Shown: positions 36,892 through 49,422, numbered from the stretch's first letter. The stretch: DNA of 64,000 bases from Geosiphon pyriformis (GCA_016748015.1 JAAOMT010000760.1:540039-604038), one strand, 5' to 3'. Numbers and translations are program-made. The notes: generated by a model from the letters alone, not told the origin.

Positions 36892-38462
36892 TTGATTTCA
36901 AGAAAAAAATCTGATATTTACAAACAGATTCTAAAAGTTTATTCCCAATAACAGACTTTTCAATATAAATTTATTTCAATATTATTTAGGTTGGTTCAAT
37001 TTGATATTATATATTAGCTACTTGTAATTAGTCATATTAATCATTTTAAAAAGTCTTATTCATTTGTTCATTTGATTCTTAATTCATTTTAATTTTTATA
37101 TTTTTTATCTTATTAACCCAATATAGATATGTGAATTTTTATCGTTTTTAATTTCATATTTAGAGCTTTTTTTATTAAGATATATAATAAATAAATTTTT
37201 TTAATACTTTTATTATTAAAATATATGAATATTTAATTTGAATATGAGAATTCTTTAAATTACATACTATTTTATTATTATTTGCCAATTTTGGAGTTTT
37301 AACAAATAAATATGGTTTTGTTTTTTCAAAATGGATATTTATATTATTTATTATTGAGATGAATTTATTTCAAAAGTCAAAAATTATTTAATATAAGAAA
37401 TAATGAAGGGTTTAAAATGTTTCTCATAATATGTTAATATAAATTTAATTATCAATATTTTTTTATTTTGAGAACCTAATTAACATAAATATATCTATGA
37501 ATTTTAAGTTTCTTTGAAATATATTTGCATTAAATTTTATTTTTTTAATATCAAAGAAATAAATAACGAAAAAAAATTTGCTTATAATTAAAATTAAAAA
37601 TGTTAAATATGTAATACTATTTATAATGAAGAAAGAGCAAATGAAAAAATTAGAGAGGGTACTCGGAAAACGTGCGTTCAATTTTCTATCAGTGGATTGA
37701 GTCTATACTTAAAAAAGACACATTTTATGTATATGCCTTTTTGCTGTAGTTTATTATACCCAAGCTATAAATTTTTTTAATTAAAAAAGGCATCATGGTC
37801 TCTCTCTGCGAAAAAAGATTGCTATCACAGCTTAATTAGGAAGCCTGTTTCCCCAATTAAAACATCTTGATAGAAATGTACACAATTTATCAAGTGATAA
37901 TTGACCGTGAAAATTCACAAAGAACTTTCCTCCAACGATGGTTAATATGCTTTTTAAAGTTCCTTGGTGGCAATAGAAAATCAAATTTTTAAAGTCGATT
38001 GAAAGTTTTTTTTGGAATAAAAATTTCTAGAAAGTTTGCGTCATCAATTTTAAGAACATTCTTACATTTATTTGCACTAAGAGTAAATAAACTATTCCCA
38101 AAAGGTATGGCGTGAATAAATTAATTTATTTAGTCAATTGAATCTTTTGTTTTAGGTAATTTGCGTAAGAGGATAACAGGTTTAAAAATATAAGGAAAAT
38201 AACTTTTAATGGACAATGAAATAGGTCATCTGTAGTACAAATTCGGTGAGTCAATGAAAAATGGATTTGGAAAAATTGGTTAAATCCCGAAATACCACTA
38301 TTAAATCTCTGGCTGTGATTTGCGAAAATTATTAACTTGACGATTATATTTTGAATTTAAATGAATTTATTATTATTAATAATATTATTATATTATTATT
38401 TTCTTATGCATTTCATTCAAAAATAATTTTAAATTCCTTTCGACTATTAATGAACCTAAATT
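36892..38462. repeat. 1,571-base direct repeat, copy 1 (left of gap)
   Basis: This segment recurs at 38,483-40,053 with an offset of 1,591 bases. It was identical everywhere I compared, including the same 72-codon chance frame. It abuts the N-gap. No gene is recognisable in it. Confidence 0.95.
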
Positions 38463-38482
38463 NNNNNNNNNNNNNNNNNNNN
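38463..38482. other. Assembly gap (20 N)
   Basis: Twenty N residues. A round number of N is typical of a scaffolding join of unknown true length. Confidence 0.99.
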
Positions 38483-40053
38483 TTGATTTCAAGAAAAAAA
38501 TCTGATATTTACAAACAGATTCTAAAAGTTTATTCCCAATAACAGACTTTTCAATATAAATTTATTTCAATATTATTTAGGTTGGTTCAATTTGATATTA
38601 TATATTAGCTACTTGTAATTAGTCATATTAATCATTTTAAAAAGTCTTATTCATTTGTTCATTTGATTCTTAATTCATTTTAATTTTTATATTTTTTATC
38701 TTATTAACCCAATATAGATATGTGAATTTTTATCGTTTTTAATTTCATATTTAGAGCTTTTTTTATTAAGATATATAATAAATAAATTTTTTTAATACTT
38801 TTATTATTAAAATATATGAATATTTAATTTGAATATGAGAATTCTTTAAATTACATACTATTTTATTATTATTTGCCAATTTTGGAGTTTTAACAAATAA
38901 ATATGGTTTTGTTTTTTCAAAATGGATATTTATATTATTTATTATTGAGATGAATTTATTTCAAAAGTCAAAAATTATTTAATATAAGAAATAATGAAGG
39001 GTTTAAAATGTTTCTCATAATATGTTAATATAAATTTAATTATCAATATTTTTTTATTTTGAGAACCTAATTAACATAAATATATCTATGAATTTTAAGT
39101 TTCTTTGAAATATATTTGCATTAAATTTTATTTTTTTAATATCAAAGAAATAAATAACGAAAAAAAATTTGCTTATAATTAAAATTAAAAATGTTAAATA
39201 TGTAATACTATTTATAATGAAGAAAGAGCAAATGAAAAAATTAGAGAGGGTACTCGGAAAACGTGCGTTCAATTTTCTATCAGTGGATTGAGTCTATACT
39301 TAAAAAAGACACATTTTATGTATATGCCTTTTTGCTGTAGTTTATTATACCCAAGCTATAAATTTTTTTAATTAAAAAAGGCATCATGGTCTCTCTCTGC
39401 GAAAAAAGATTGCTATCACAGCTTAATTAGGAAGCCTGTTTCCCCAATTAAAACATCTTGATAGAAATGTACACAATTTATCAAGTGATAATTGACCGTG
39501 AAAATTCACAAAGAACTTTCCTCCAACGATGGTTAATATGCTTTTTAAAGTTCCTTGGTGGCAATAGAAAATCAAATTTTTAAAGTCGATTGAAAGTTTT
39601 TTTTGGAATAAAAATTTCTAGAAAGTTTGCGTCATCAATTTTAAGAACATTCTTACATTTATTTGCACTAAGAGTAAATAAACTATTCCCAAAAGGTATG
39701 GCGTGAATAAATTAATTTATTTAGTCAATTGAATCTTTTGTTTTAGGTAATTTGCGTAAGAGGATAACAGGTTTAAAAATATAAGGAAAATAACTTTTAA
39801 TGGACAATGAAATAGGTCATCTGTAGTACAAATTCGGTGAGTCAATGAAAAATGGATTTGGAAAAATTGGTTAAATCCCGAAATACCACTATTAAATCTC
39901 TGGCTGTGATTTGCGAAAATTATTAACTTGACGATTATATTTTGAATTTAAATGAATTTATTATTATTAATAATATTATTATATTATTATTTTCTTATGC
40001 ATTTCATTCAAAAATAATTTTAAATTCCTTTCGACTATTAATGAACCTAAATT
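38483..40053. repeat. 1,571-base direct repeat, copy 2 (right of gap)
   Basis: Starts immediately after the N-run and repeats the 1,571 bases that end just before it. The most economical reading is two contigs with an unmerged overlap. A real tandem duplication is possible but would be an exact coincidence with the gap edges. Confidence 0.95.
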
Positions 40054-41959
40054 TTTAATTTTTTAATGTTTTTTAGGAATACCATGCATTAAATTCTGAG
40101 TTGTGGTTTCGCATAAGTGATAAAATTTTTTTGCAAAATTAACACATGGCGAAACCTGTTTCATTTTGTCAAATAAAGCATTGGATCATTTTATTTTTGG
40201 GAGCCTGAATTGCCTGCAATACTGGAACGTGCTAAATAAATAAACAAACAAACTGGAGGTATCAAGTTTTAGTCGAATTCGAACTTTGTTTAAAAATGCT
40301 CGACCATTAGTTTCGCTCAACTTTTCGTAACAGCAAAACAAAATTTATGCGTTAAATAATATTGAATTTTTAGATAATTTGACACAATGAAGAATTTTTT
40401 ACAATTAAAATTTAAATGATCGTAAGTATTGAAACTGCTTTCTATTATGGTTGGGAATATTGGGTATTTTTTAAGAATAGATCAGAGCCCAGCAAATAAA
40501 TTGAAATTTACTATACTTTTAATGATGTCTTAGTATTTTTTTTAATTATTAATATCATTACAATTTGATCACCATTTCTGAACTCTTATGTATTTTATGA
40601 TTTTATTACATATTTTATGTCCTGTCTTTTCTTTTTAATAGAAGCAACATCAACAATTATACCTTTCTTACTTTATTTTTGCTGATGTTGCAGACAAGAC
40701 CCTACTAGAACAATCATGTCACAGCTTGGTTCAAGAGATGTGTTTTTCTTTTTTTACTTTTTATTGTTTGAAGATCAAAACTTATACTTATTATTTTGGT
40801 ATTTAGACTGTGATTGCTCACTAATACTAATTCTTTCACCATTGTCTCAACAACACAAAAATCATCATAATAGACACATAAAATTACTCATTGTTCAATT
40901 TCACAGCCAACAATTTGGTTAAAAATATTATTACAATCAATACAGACTTTAATTATTAACAGCAAAAAAGAACAAAAAGTTCAATATTAAAGTGAGTTTT
41001 TTTTTTAATTCTGAAAAAGTAAAAGATAGAAAGAATAATAAGAAGTTTGAAGATACATGTGAATTTAAATGTGAACAAAAAACAATAATAAAGCAATAGT
41101 TGAATTGTGCCAGATAAGAAAAGATAAAAGTTTTAAATATGTTATATATATTGAAAATATTAACTTATGTTATTTTTGTTATTATAGAATTGTATATAAC
41201 ATAGTAGTAAAAAATTATGTTTTGAACAAGAAAAATAAAGGATTATAAACATCTTGATCTTAAATATTTTCAGAATTTACAAAAAAAATACATTACAATA
41301 ATGCAATCTTATATAAAAATAAAATCATAAAAGATACTATTCAAGTCTAAAAAGCTTGAACAAACTGTTTAATATTGTTTTTGGTTTTACTTATGAAAAC
41401 AATTATGGCAAACAATTACAATTTAAAAAGAAAACTGCAAAAATAATTTGCTATTTTTTAAACATAAACTTTATTTGCGGAAGCAATTGTTTAATAATCA
41501 ATTTAATCTTAAACTAAAAACTAAAGAAATGGCAAAATAAATAGCAAAATAACCATTAGTTTAGTTAATAACCACAAAAATTCAAAGAGTAACTTAATTC
41601 TTAATGTTAAAACTCTAAACAAAAAAAAATCACAGACAAAAAAAATGAAAAAAATAACAAATTAATCAAAAGTCTGGTTATTAACAACTATTACAATTAT
41701 TATAGTTTTAAAAACAAAAGCAAAAAAATTCAAAACCATTATTTTAAGAACAAAAAAATTATTCGCAATAAAAAAATGTTAATACACATTCTCCACTTTA
41801 TCTTAAATATCAAAAAATAATAATAACTAGTTTAATAAAAAAGAAGACACATTGTGACAACAAACTAGTATATAACTGGTTGCTTCAGTAGTGGATATTT
41901 ATACAAGTTTATAAAAAAAAAGGCTATCTCCCAATAATAATAATAAGAATCAAATGAAA
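40054..41959. other. Spacer, possibly the decayed 5' part of the Fanzor element
   Basis: A-rich sequence with very few CpG. No long frame is preserved and I could not read any N-terminal Fanzor segment in it, although it precedes the relic directly. Confidence 0.4.
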
Positions 41960-42641
41960 ATTTGCTTTCTAGATCTAAGTGTTTGTATCTTTCAAATCTG
42001 TAAGTTAATAACAGAAGTAAGATGTCAAAAACAAAATGTTAAAAATAAAACATTATGGTTAATTTATAATCTGTTTTTCTATTAATTAACAGGTATTTTC
42101 TAACACATAACTGTGGTGAAATTAGTGGCAATGATGTTCAAAAGCTTGTTCACATCTGACTTGCACCCAATTATCTAATCTCTTTTATAACCCAGGCTTC
42201 TGTGAAAAAGCATAACTTGATGCAATGTACATAGGCACGAATGTGCCAATGAATTTACAACCCTGTAAATGAAGTCCATAAGAAGACTACTCTATGGCTT
42301 GTGCAAACATTTGACATTATCATCATCCCACTCTTTAATGCAAGCGAGATAAGAAGAAAGACCCAAAAACGGAAAATTAATTTCAAGACAGTTCAAAAGA
42401 TAATGACATGAACACACTCAAGATTCAGGAAGAGGCTTTTATCAAAGGCCAAGAAATATGGAAAACAAGTGTGCACAGTCTCAAAAATGTACAAGCAAGA
42501 CATGCAGTCAATGTGGGTGCATCAATAACAAACTTGGAGGGAAGAAGTCTTTTCATTGCCATAAGTGCAACTTGAAATATTAACAGTGCATGCAGTATTT
42601 TTCTTCGAGCTCTATTGAATGGCTGCATAAAATTTGAATAG
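41960..42641 (+). pseudogene. Fanzor (eukaryotic TnpB-like RNA-guided nuclease) relic
   Basis: Plus-strand pieces follow the order of the RuvC half of TnpB/Fanzor proteins. LDLSVCIFQ (about 41,969) resembles the LDPGxRTF motif with the first catalytic Asp. YFLTHNCGEISGNDVQKLVH follows. NPVNEVHKKTTLWLVQTFDI (from 42,262), then IIIPLFNASEIRRKTQKRK, matches the family's helix and FDxIIIPxF segment. HSRFRKRLLSKAKKYGKQV precedes the zinc ribbon TSKTCSQCGCINNKLGGKKS then FHCHKC (42,491-42,572). The end is NSACSIFLRALLNGCIKFE, matching the usual NxARNIFLRAL tail. At least four in-frame stops and two frameshifts are present. The Glu normally just before YTSKTC is Lys, and the DRD after the ribbon is lost. 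Fanzors are carried by eukaryotic transposons and use an element-encoded RNA guide. This copy is dead. Confidence 0.8.
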
Positions 42642-42689
42642 TGGCTGAGTGAGACTCTGAATTCTGTTGTCTGTGAATGGTAGCATTTT

Positions 42690-42985
42690 TTTTTAAAAAA
42701 AAAGGAGACGAGATTTATTATAAAAAAAATATACAGCTGGAGCTGATAATAATGATAACAATGATGACGATAGCGAGAACTTAAAACATACAGCTGGATG
42801 AGTGCCTGAAGGATTTCCTTCGGGCTTTGCTGGATGGATCTGTCCTTTGGGGCAGTTGAATGATAGGTTATGTTGGCTAGTAATAGTCAATGTTGTCCAT
42901 CCGAGGTATTCAGTTAGGCCTAAAACAAGTAGTTTAGCATCTTTAATTATTTTTTGGCAAACATTACTTGAAATTTGCAAACAGA
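42690..42985 (-). repeat. SINE-like dispersed repeat, copy 2
   Basis: On the minus strand this element ends in GTCTCC followed by nine T, a typical RNA polymerase III stop, and then A-rich flank. Its inner part, near 42,815-42,905, aligns with the repeat at 16.06-16.20 kb. It begins about 50 bases after the Fanzor stop codon. No A/B-box pair could be placed with confidence. Open frames on both strands across it are chance. Confidence 0.6.
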
Positions 42986-43368
42986 GGAAATAATTCGCCT
43001 CGCGGTGCTTTTTTTATTACAATTAAGAAAATTATCTTTACTAATATTCCTTGTAATTCCATTATATCTTGGTTCTCAGAACAGAGTAAGTCTACCAGCG
43101 ATATGATTACTAATTCTTGACATGAGCGCAATCGCTAGTCAAGATGTCGTTTCATAAAATGTTACCCAAAAATGGCTTAGTTTACCTTTCTTGATGAATA
43201 ATAATGATCTATTCGATGAGATCCATCGATCACTCCCATTTTTCAACATGATCCGGAATTTCTCAAATTTTTATGAAAATTAACCCTATCCAAAATTTTT
43301 GAAGCATTCTGCCATATCATTCAAAGGTTACGTTTAAGATTTATCTCTCTGCACCTTTTTCAACTATA
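42986..43368. other. Upstream region of lipase-like gene A
   Basis: About 380 bases without a gene. It has the more even composition typical of promoters in this window. No specific site recognised. Confidence 0.5.
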
Positions 43369-44889
43369 ATGACATTACGGCAAAAAAGGCTCTTTCAATC
43401 ATCCTCGCCGAGACATACTGAGCGATCCTCCTCAAAAAGACTCTTCGATAAGGTCAAGATTTGCTTCATCCCCTTACTAGTATATTCATTGTACTTTGCC
43501 CTTTTTTTTAAGTTTTGGAATGATATTACCGAAGCTTTTCCCAAGTCAAAAATCTATCTTTGGTCACGAGATAAGCTGTCTCATAGAAGGCAGAAGGGTC
43601 TGCCATCTTTGGGGATAAATGATTCATACATTCAGAATTCTCCGTGTATGCCTAGTGTAGGAAAGATAGGACCCAAACAAAATAACTGTTATTTGAAAAC
43701 GCTCAAACTTCAAACTATATTCATGAAGAAGCGATCCGATAATATCTTGCTTACAATGGATCAAATTGAGGGACTAGAATTACCCGACTTGCCGATACAT
43801 CGTGTTTACAATAATTGGACGTTAAAACTTCTAGAGAGAATGGCAAGATTCGCTAATTTAGCGTATTGCTCGACAAACAACAATGTTGGTTATATGATTT
43901 CCGGTGCTATAGGTAAAATCAATCGATATACAGCCTTGAAAATATGCATCAACCTCGCAATCGTCTCATTCTTTTTCTGAAGCCCATATTTTCAAGGATT
44001 TCGAGTCAAACGAAATTGTTGCATATTTTGGAGGACCTCATCTTTCACTAAAAGAGTGGCAGGAGAGAAAAAATGAAAGGACTGATTATTTAGCGAAATA
44101 TAAGTGGCCTTTAAAAGTTTCTTTAGAGGCAGCTTGGTTGGCTGATATTGAGCAAATAATGCCGGCTCTTTTTGATAAATTAAGAGATCTTTTGAATCAA
44201 TTAAAGGTTCAACCAGAAGATATGCCACATTTAAGATTTACAGGACACGGGATTGGGGGTGGTAAGCTGTTCGTTTGATGGTGATTAGATGTATAGTGGT
44301 ATTTAAAATTAATTGCTAATTAGTTCAATTTGGCAGTATACGCAGTGCTTGCAAGCCTCCTGTTACGATTTGAAATTCCCCAGTTAATACCTTCCAAGTC
44401 AGGTTGGCCATTCGTCTATTTGAGAACTGTCACATTTGGGCAACCACGTATAGGCGATACCAATTTTGCTCTGTTAGTGAATTCACTTTTAGGAGAAAGT
44501 GTTTATCGTGTCACTCACACCAAAGATTTTGTTTCGCATTATCCCCGAATTGAACAAGGATATAAACACCATGAAAGCGAATATTGGATTTCTTATTCAA
44601 CGTGCGATTGTGCACCCGCAAAATCCAATACACAGTTTGTTAATGATGATACGGATAATTTTATGCCTCCTCTTTACCATTGCTTTGGTTATAATAATAA
44701 AGACAATCCAAGACATGTTTTGACCGGTGAAAACCAGGTAAATTTCTAAAGTTTTCATGTAATTTGATTGCACAAAATTCATATAATTCCTACTTATCGA
44801 TTTCGCAGAAATGCAATGCTGGTCAAAATGATTTTTATGAATCAGCTCACTTTGGACCTTATTTTGGTACTCAAATGGGCCAATGTTAA
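43369..44889 (+). CDS. Class-3 lipase-like protein A (nucleophile Ser replaced by Gly)
   Basis: Four exons: 43369-43912, 43983-44261, 44337-44737 and 44809-44889, in phases 1, 1 and 0, giving 434 aa. A basic N-terminus precedes one membrane anchor (residues about 31-50, ICFIPLLVYSLYFALFFKFW), so it is likely a type II membrane protein of the secretory pathway. The alpha/beta-hydrolase core shows LARFANLAYC-like entry sequence, YFGGPHLSLKEW, RFTGHGIGG (269-274), VTFGQPRIGD, HTKDFVSHYP and HHESEYW. These are the landmarks of the lipase_3 family. The nucleophile elbow should read GHSxGG; here residue 271 is Gly. The Asp (338) and His (352 or 353) positions are kept. Cysteines in STCDC, KCN and the C-terminal GQC probably form disulfides. 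Either the protein is a non-catalytic homologue or the mechanism is altered. The related gene B lies 16 kb downstream. Confidence 0.92.
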
Positions 44890-46752
44890 AGATGTTCTTT
44901 CAATTGTTCTTTAAAACTTCTAAAGGTCATTACGTACTGATAATAAGAATTCTGCGACACATCACTAATAAATTACATTGGTGCTACAATAAGTTGAAGG
45001 GTTTACAGTTACTAATGCACGTGATAATTAGTGCGACAATTAAAATGAACCAAATTCAACAAATACAAATTTAAAAATTATAAATTAATTCAATTTTTTT
45101 TACAATCTTTCTGTCCAATATATATAAATAAAGCATCTAAATAATATTACTATGATTTTATCATGGTTGCAACACTTATCTGATAATATTTTTTCAATTA
45201 ATATTTTTAAAAAAATAAAACTTATTAACTGAAAATTTGGTTATATTATTATCTTTATTATAAACAATATGTTGTTTAAAAATTGATAAGTTTGCATTAT
45301 TTATTTGGTTAAGTTATAATATTATAACTAAGCTCTAATTATATATAAATATAATATTAAATATAATATTATTAAATTTTTAATTATATTTTTTATAAAT
45401 ATTTTGCCACACCCATTTTGATAAATGTATTATTTGCAAATATTTTTGTACGCATATTTTGTTAAAAATATTGTTATATTATGAATATTTGGTTATACAT
45501 TTCATATTTTAATAATTTTATATTTATGTTCATTTTATATTTAATTAACAAAAAATGAAATTAGTTTTTGATTCAATTTAATTAATTAATTTGAAATTGA
45601 TTAACCAAAGAATTTTATTAAAATTACTTCATAATTTTAGAGTTGATTAGCTACCAATTTTTATTAAAATTAATAAATAATTAAAAAAAATTCGAGTCCA
45701 AAAAAGTTGCAATTACTTTATCCTTAATTTATTAAAAACCCTTTTTAACTGATTCTTCAACTTGCAATAATTTGATATATATAAAAGTCTTTTTCCACAA
45801 AAATTTTGAATGCTTAAAATATTTTGTTCAGGCAAGAAATATAATTTTTATTTTGCAATTTTTGCAAATCTTTCAAACTGAGAAAATTTTGGATGTAATT
45901 TAAGTTTTTTAAGGTGAGATTTTACGCCACGCAGACAAAGTGTGTGTAATTCATGATTAAACTTTGTAAAACGAGGTTTATGTGAGTAGCAGATTCTCAA
46001 GGAAGATAATTTCGAATTAAATAATAAAGCTATATAAAATTATGATATAAAAACTTTGAGACCAAAATCTTTTGTGGTAGTATAAACTTTTCTAAAGAAC
46101 AGGGTAAATAAAAATGATTTTAAAAGCTTCACAAATAAATATTATAGTTTGAGAAAATCAATAGATCCTGTTATTAATTATCGAAAATTTAACCTTTCCC
46201 ATCTTTCTATGCACGAGTAAATAAAGCTTTACGGCGCCCAGACCTACCTTGAAATAATCGGAAATGATAATTGGATGAATGGAAATGAAAATCACCTGCA
46301 AGGGGTTAGCGTGTTTAACAAAGGAGAAAATGAAAAATTTCCTAATCAATAAATTTTCTATTTTTAATTCTAAAATTTTTATAATAGCTCAAATGTATTT
46401 ATTCCTTGAACAGGATTTTAGGTTTTCCAATTAATTTAATATATTGTTCACCCAATTGAGATTGATATGACCGAACAAACTCGTCAAGGGAGACTCGCGC
46501 ATACATAAGAAATCGTCATTTTTAAATTAATAATATCATTATTCACACGCATTTCACAATTAAAAAAGTCGGGAAATTAAAAAGATTCACCGAATATTAA
46601 AGCATCTTTATGCAATTAATTAAAAAAAAAACAGAAACTCAATTGTTGACCAAAGTATTTAATTTTTAGGAATCTTTTAAAACCCTACTCACTCTGCCAT
46701 TCAAAGCTCTCCTTTTATTTTTTTACCTCTATAACTTTTAAATTTTTTATTA
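44890..46752. other. AT-rich spacer
   Basis: From about 45,080 to 45,700 the composition resembles the AT islands. An exon-like stretch bounded by ttgcag and a gtaggt donor sits on the minus strand near 46,251-46,298 (VIFISIHPIIISDYFK), but nothing joins to it. The right end should hold the methyltransferase promoter. Confidence 0.45.
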
Positions 46753-48134
46753 ATGGACAACTCGAACTCGCATTCAAGTCATTTAGAAAGTAATCCATCA
46801 ACTTCGATGATTGATGCCTTAGAGATAGCGCGTGAGGAAAATTGTTTTGATACATTTGTTTTTGTGGATGGGCGTCGTTATATCGTTGCTGATAATTCGA
46901 TTAAGACATACTTGGTTTGTATTGAGAGTTGGGAGATTTATATTAGAGATATCAAAATTAATTCAAAACATTGTTATCACACAAAGCCTAACGATAACAT
47001 TGAAGCGGCTCGAGCAAATCATTATCATTATTTGCATAAATTTATTTGGCGAGGGCTTTATAGTTCACCAGTCAAGAAGAGATTGATGTTGGATAATGCA
47101 AAGACGTTGGATATTGGGTATTTATATGCTTTTTGAATAATAACTATTTAAACATTCTATATGAAATATTAAAGAGGCTTTCTAAATTTAAAGATGTGGG
47201 ATTGGTATGTGGACGCTAGTAAGTACCAGAAATTGTTTAACAACTGTTAATGGTCTTTTATTTTCAAAAGCTCTGTTTAAAAGTTAATCATTAGCTTAGT
47301 TTATAATGATCCTATAAATTTGGCAAAAAATAGGATATGGCAATAGAATACCCACTTTCAACATTCATAGGCATTGATGTTGCTCCAATATTTCCTAAAG
47401 ACGGCATGAAACCCCCGAATGCCGGTTATATCGAGACAAACCTAGTAAATGGCATCGCATTTCCAGATGCGACATTCGATTTCGTTCATCAACGATACTT
47501 GCTCACTGAAATACCAAAAAAACAATATAGTTAAATTGTGTTAAAAGAAGTGGCGCGCGTGACAAAACCTGGTGGATGGGTTGAGGTTGAAGAAATGAAT
47601 TGTATTAATAACCATGGACCAGTTGGTATTGAGATAGCTGAGATAAGTGCGTGTAATCAAAATTCACACTGGTTTAAGGTTTTCTGATTATGGGTCATCT
47701 GATTTTAAATTTTTTTTTCTGTGAAAAAGTGCGCTCATATCTTGAGTCATTAGGAATAACTGTTAATTCAGACCCAGCTTTCCCAGAATGGTTGAAGAAT
47801 GCAGGTCTTGTGAATATACAATCATCACATATAAAAATGCCACTGGGTATTTGGGGAGGAACAATTGGTAAAATGGTAAGCTCCCCCCTAAACATTAATC
47901 AGAGGATTTTATTTTATAAAAATCTTTCGCTACTTTATTTCATTTTCAATTTTGCAATCTAATTCTATGATATTTCTTAAGATGATCGACAACTTCGTTG
48001 TAGTCTTTAAGGGATTAAAAGTTATCCTGATGCCAAGATTGGGTATAAGTGAATCCGAATTTGATGAGAAAATAGAAATTTATCAAAAAGAAGTTAATGA
48101 ATACCGAACTGAGGTTTCCGTATTTCGTTATTGA
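46753..48134 (+). pseudogene. SAM-dependent methyltransferase (UMTA/LaeA-like) with one in-frame stop
   Basis: Five exons fit: 46753-47117, 47194-47218 (25 bases), 47334-47646, 47730-47875 and 47982-48134, with all phases consistent over 334 codons. Motif I (LDIGCGIGMWTLDMAIEYPL) is spread over exons 1-3, and the micro-exon encodes GCGIGMWTL. Further conserved parts are FIGIDVAP, NGIAFPDATFDFVHQRYL, VLKEVARVTKPGGWVEVEE, AGLVNIQSS and PLGIWGGTIGK. After IPKKQYS a TAA at 47,532-47,534 interrupts the frame at codon 197, and the same frame then continues perfectly. A single base change would restore Lys. The gene is either recently inactivated, read through, or carries a sequencing error. Intact homologues are cytosolic or nuclear methyltransferases of unknown substrate, expanded in Mucoromycota. 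Confidence 0.85.
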
Positions 48135-49422
48135 GCTCAGAAACCTGAGCCTAAATTCTTACATTAAAAAAATGGTATTAATTTTTGGAAATTCTGATTC
48201 TTTCAAACTGTATGGAAAGCAATAGATGGTTTCGTGGGAGATTAAAATCACATTTCAAACTATAACTCATATTCCATAAGTCAACATGAAGGGTCAAAGT
48301 TGTTTAGAGTTTATAACACAAAAGTTGCCATATTGAAAATGATGTATTTGATATTTGATGACACCATAATGAGCAATCATTTTTTATATAAGGGTGTTAA
48401 GAAGTATTTTTCCGACATTTGGCTCACATGACCACAAACATGTATCTCCCTATTTTTGATTTAGAATAACCAACCTATTGCTAGTGAGGAAAACTTTTTC
48501 ATACATTTTATTAATAATATAAATTAACATTTTCCCCTAATTATGAGTCAGTTTAATCGCATTTACGAGCGGTTAAATATGTTAGAAAAAAACTCGACTC
48601 GGCTTTTTTCTAGAAAAAATTCTCTTATGATAAATATGTAAAAAGAATTTTACCGATTTGTCACAAATTACGCCTGGATTTTTACAATGTAATTAATCAG
48701 CTGAATTTATTCCCGAATTCGATTTCTAATATGTTATGTCGGATATTCAACTTCCTTATAAACCTTTTTATAAAATTTGCCTTTAGTTTACTTTTCAGTA
48801 ATATGTTTTTCAATTTTACCAATAAGAGTTGATCTCATAAATTTACAGGGAAGATTGTTATTTCACAAAATAGAATTATTACATGTATAATTAATATCTA
48901 TTTCCTGATTTAAAAATACCTTTCATTCGAAGAGAAATCAAATCAATATAAGTCTAATACTGATATATATAAACACATTTTGAGACAGAATCATGACTTT
49001 TAGTTGGATTATTGAGTTAATCAAAAAGAAGAAGCAAACATTTTTATGTATCTAAGCAATTTTATTGTCTCCTAACCACTTGATGGGTCATTATTGGAAT
49101 CTGTAGGTTTAACTTTTTTTATGGTCAAAAACTTTGTTTGAAAATTGCCTTAGTTTGGCTTTTTGAGCTAAAGGTGCTAAAAAACATTTACTAGCTCTTC
49201 AGATTTAAAGTCATCAAATTTTTAGATGGCGAATCACCAAAGACTTTTAATTTGATATGGCTAAATTCATTTTGAGAAATTAAGATAACTATTTTCCTAG
49301 AAACTCTCTTTTATAATCATATAGCGAGTATAAGAAAATTATTTATTGGTCGCATTTAAGCCAAAAGTTAATTTTTATTAATGCTTCTTAAAAATGCTTT
49401 TAGAACAAAACAATTTATTTTC
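48135..49422. other. Convergent intergenic spacer
   Basis: Lies between the 3' ends of the methyltransferase and epimerase genes. Moderately AT-rich. No gene or repeat recognised. Confidence 0.55.

Noticed and set aside
37463-37681. 72-codon minus-strand frame, also present at 39,054-39,272
   Set aside because: Phe/Ile-rich low-complexity translation of AT-rich DNA. It occurs twice only because the surrounding 1.57 kb is duplicated at the gap.
42693-42980. 95-codon minus-strand frame with fairly complex sequence
   Set aside because: It lies inside the SINE-like repeat. The other copy does not preserve the frame, so it is a chance frame in a noncoding repeat.
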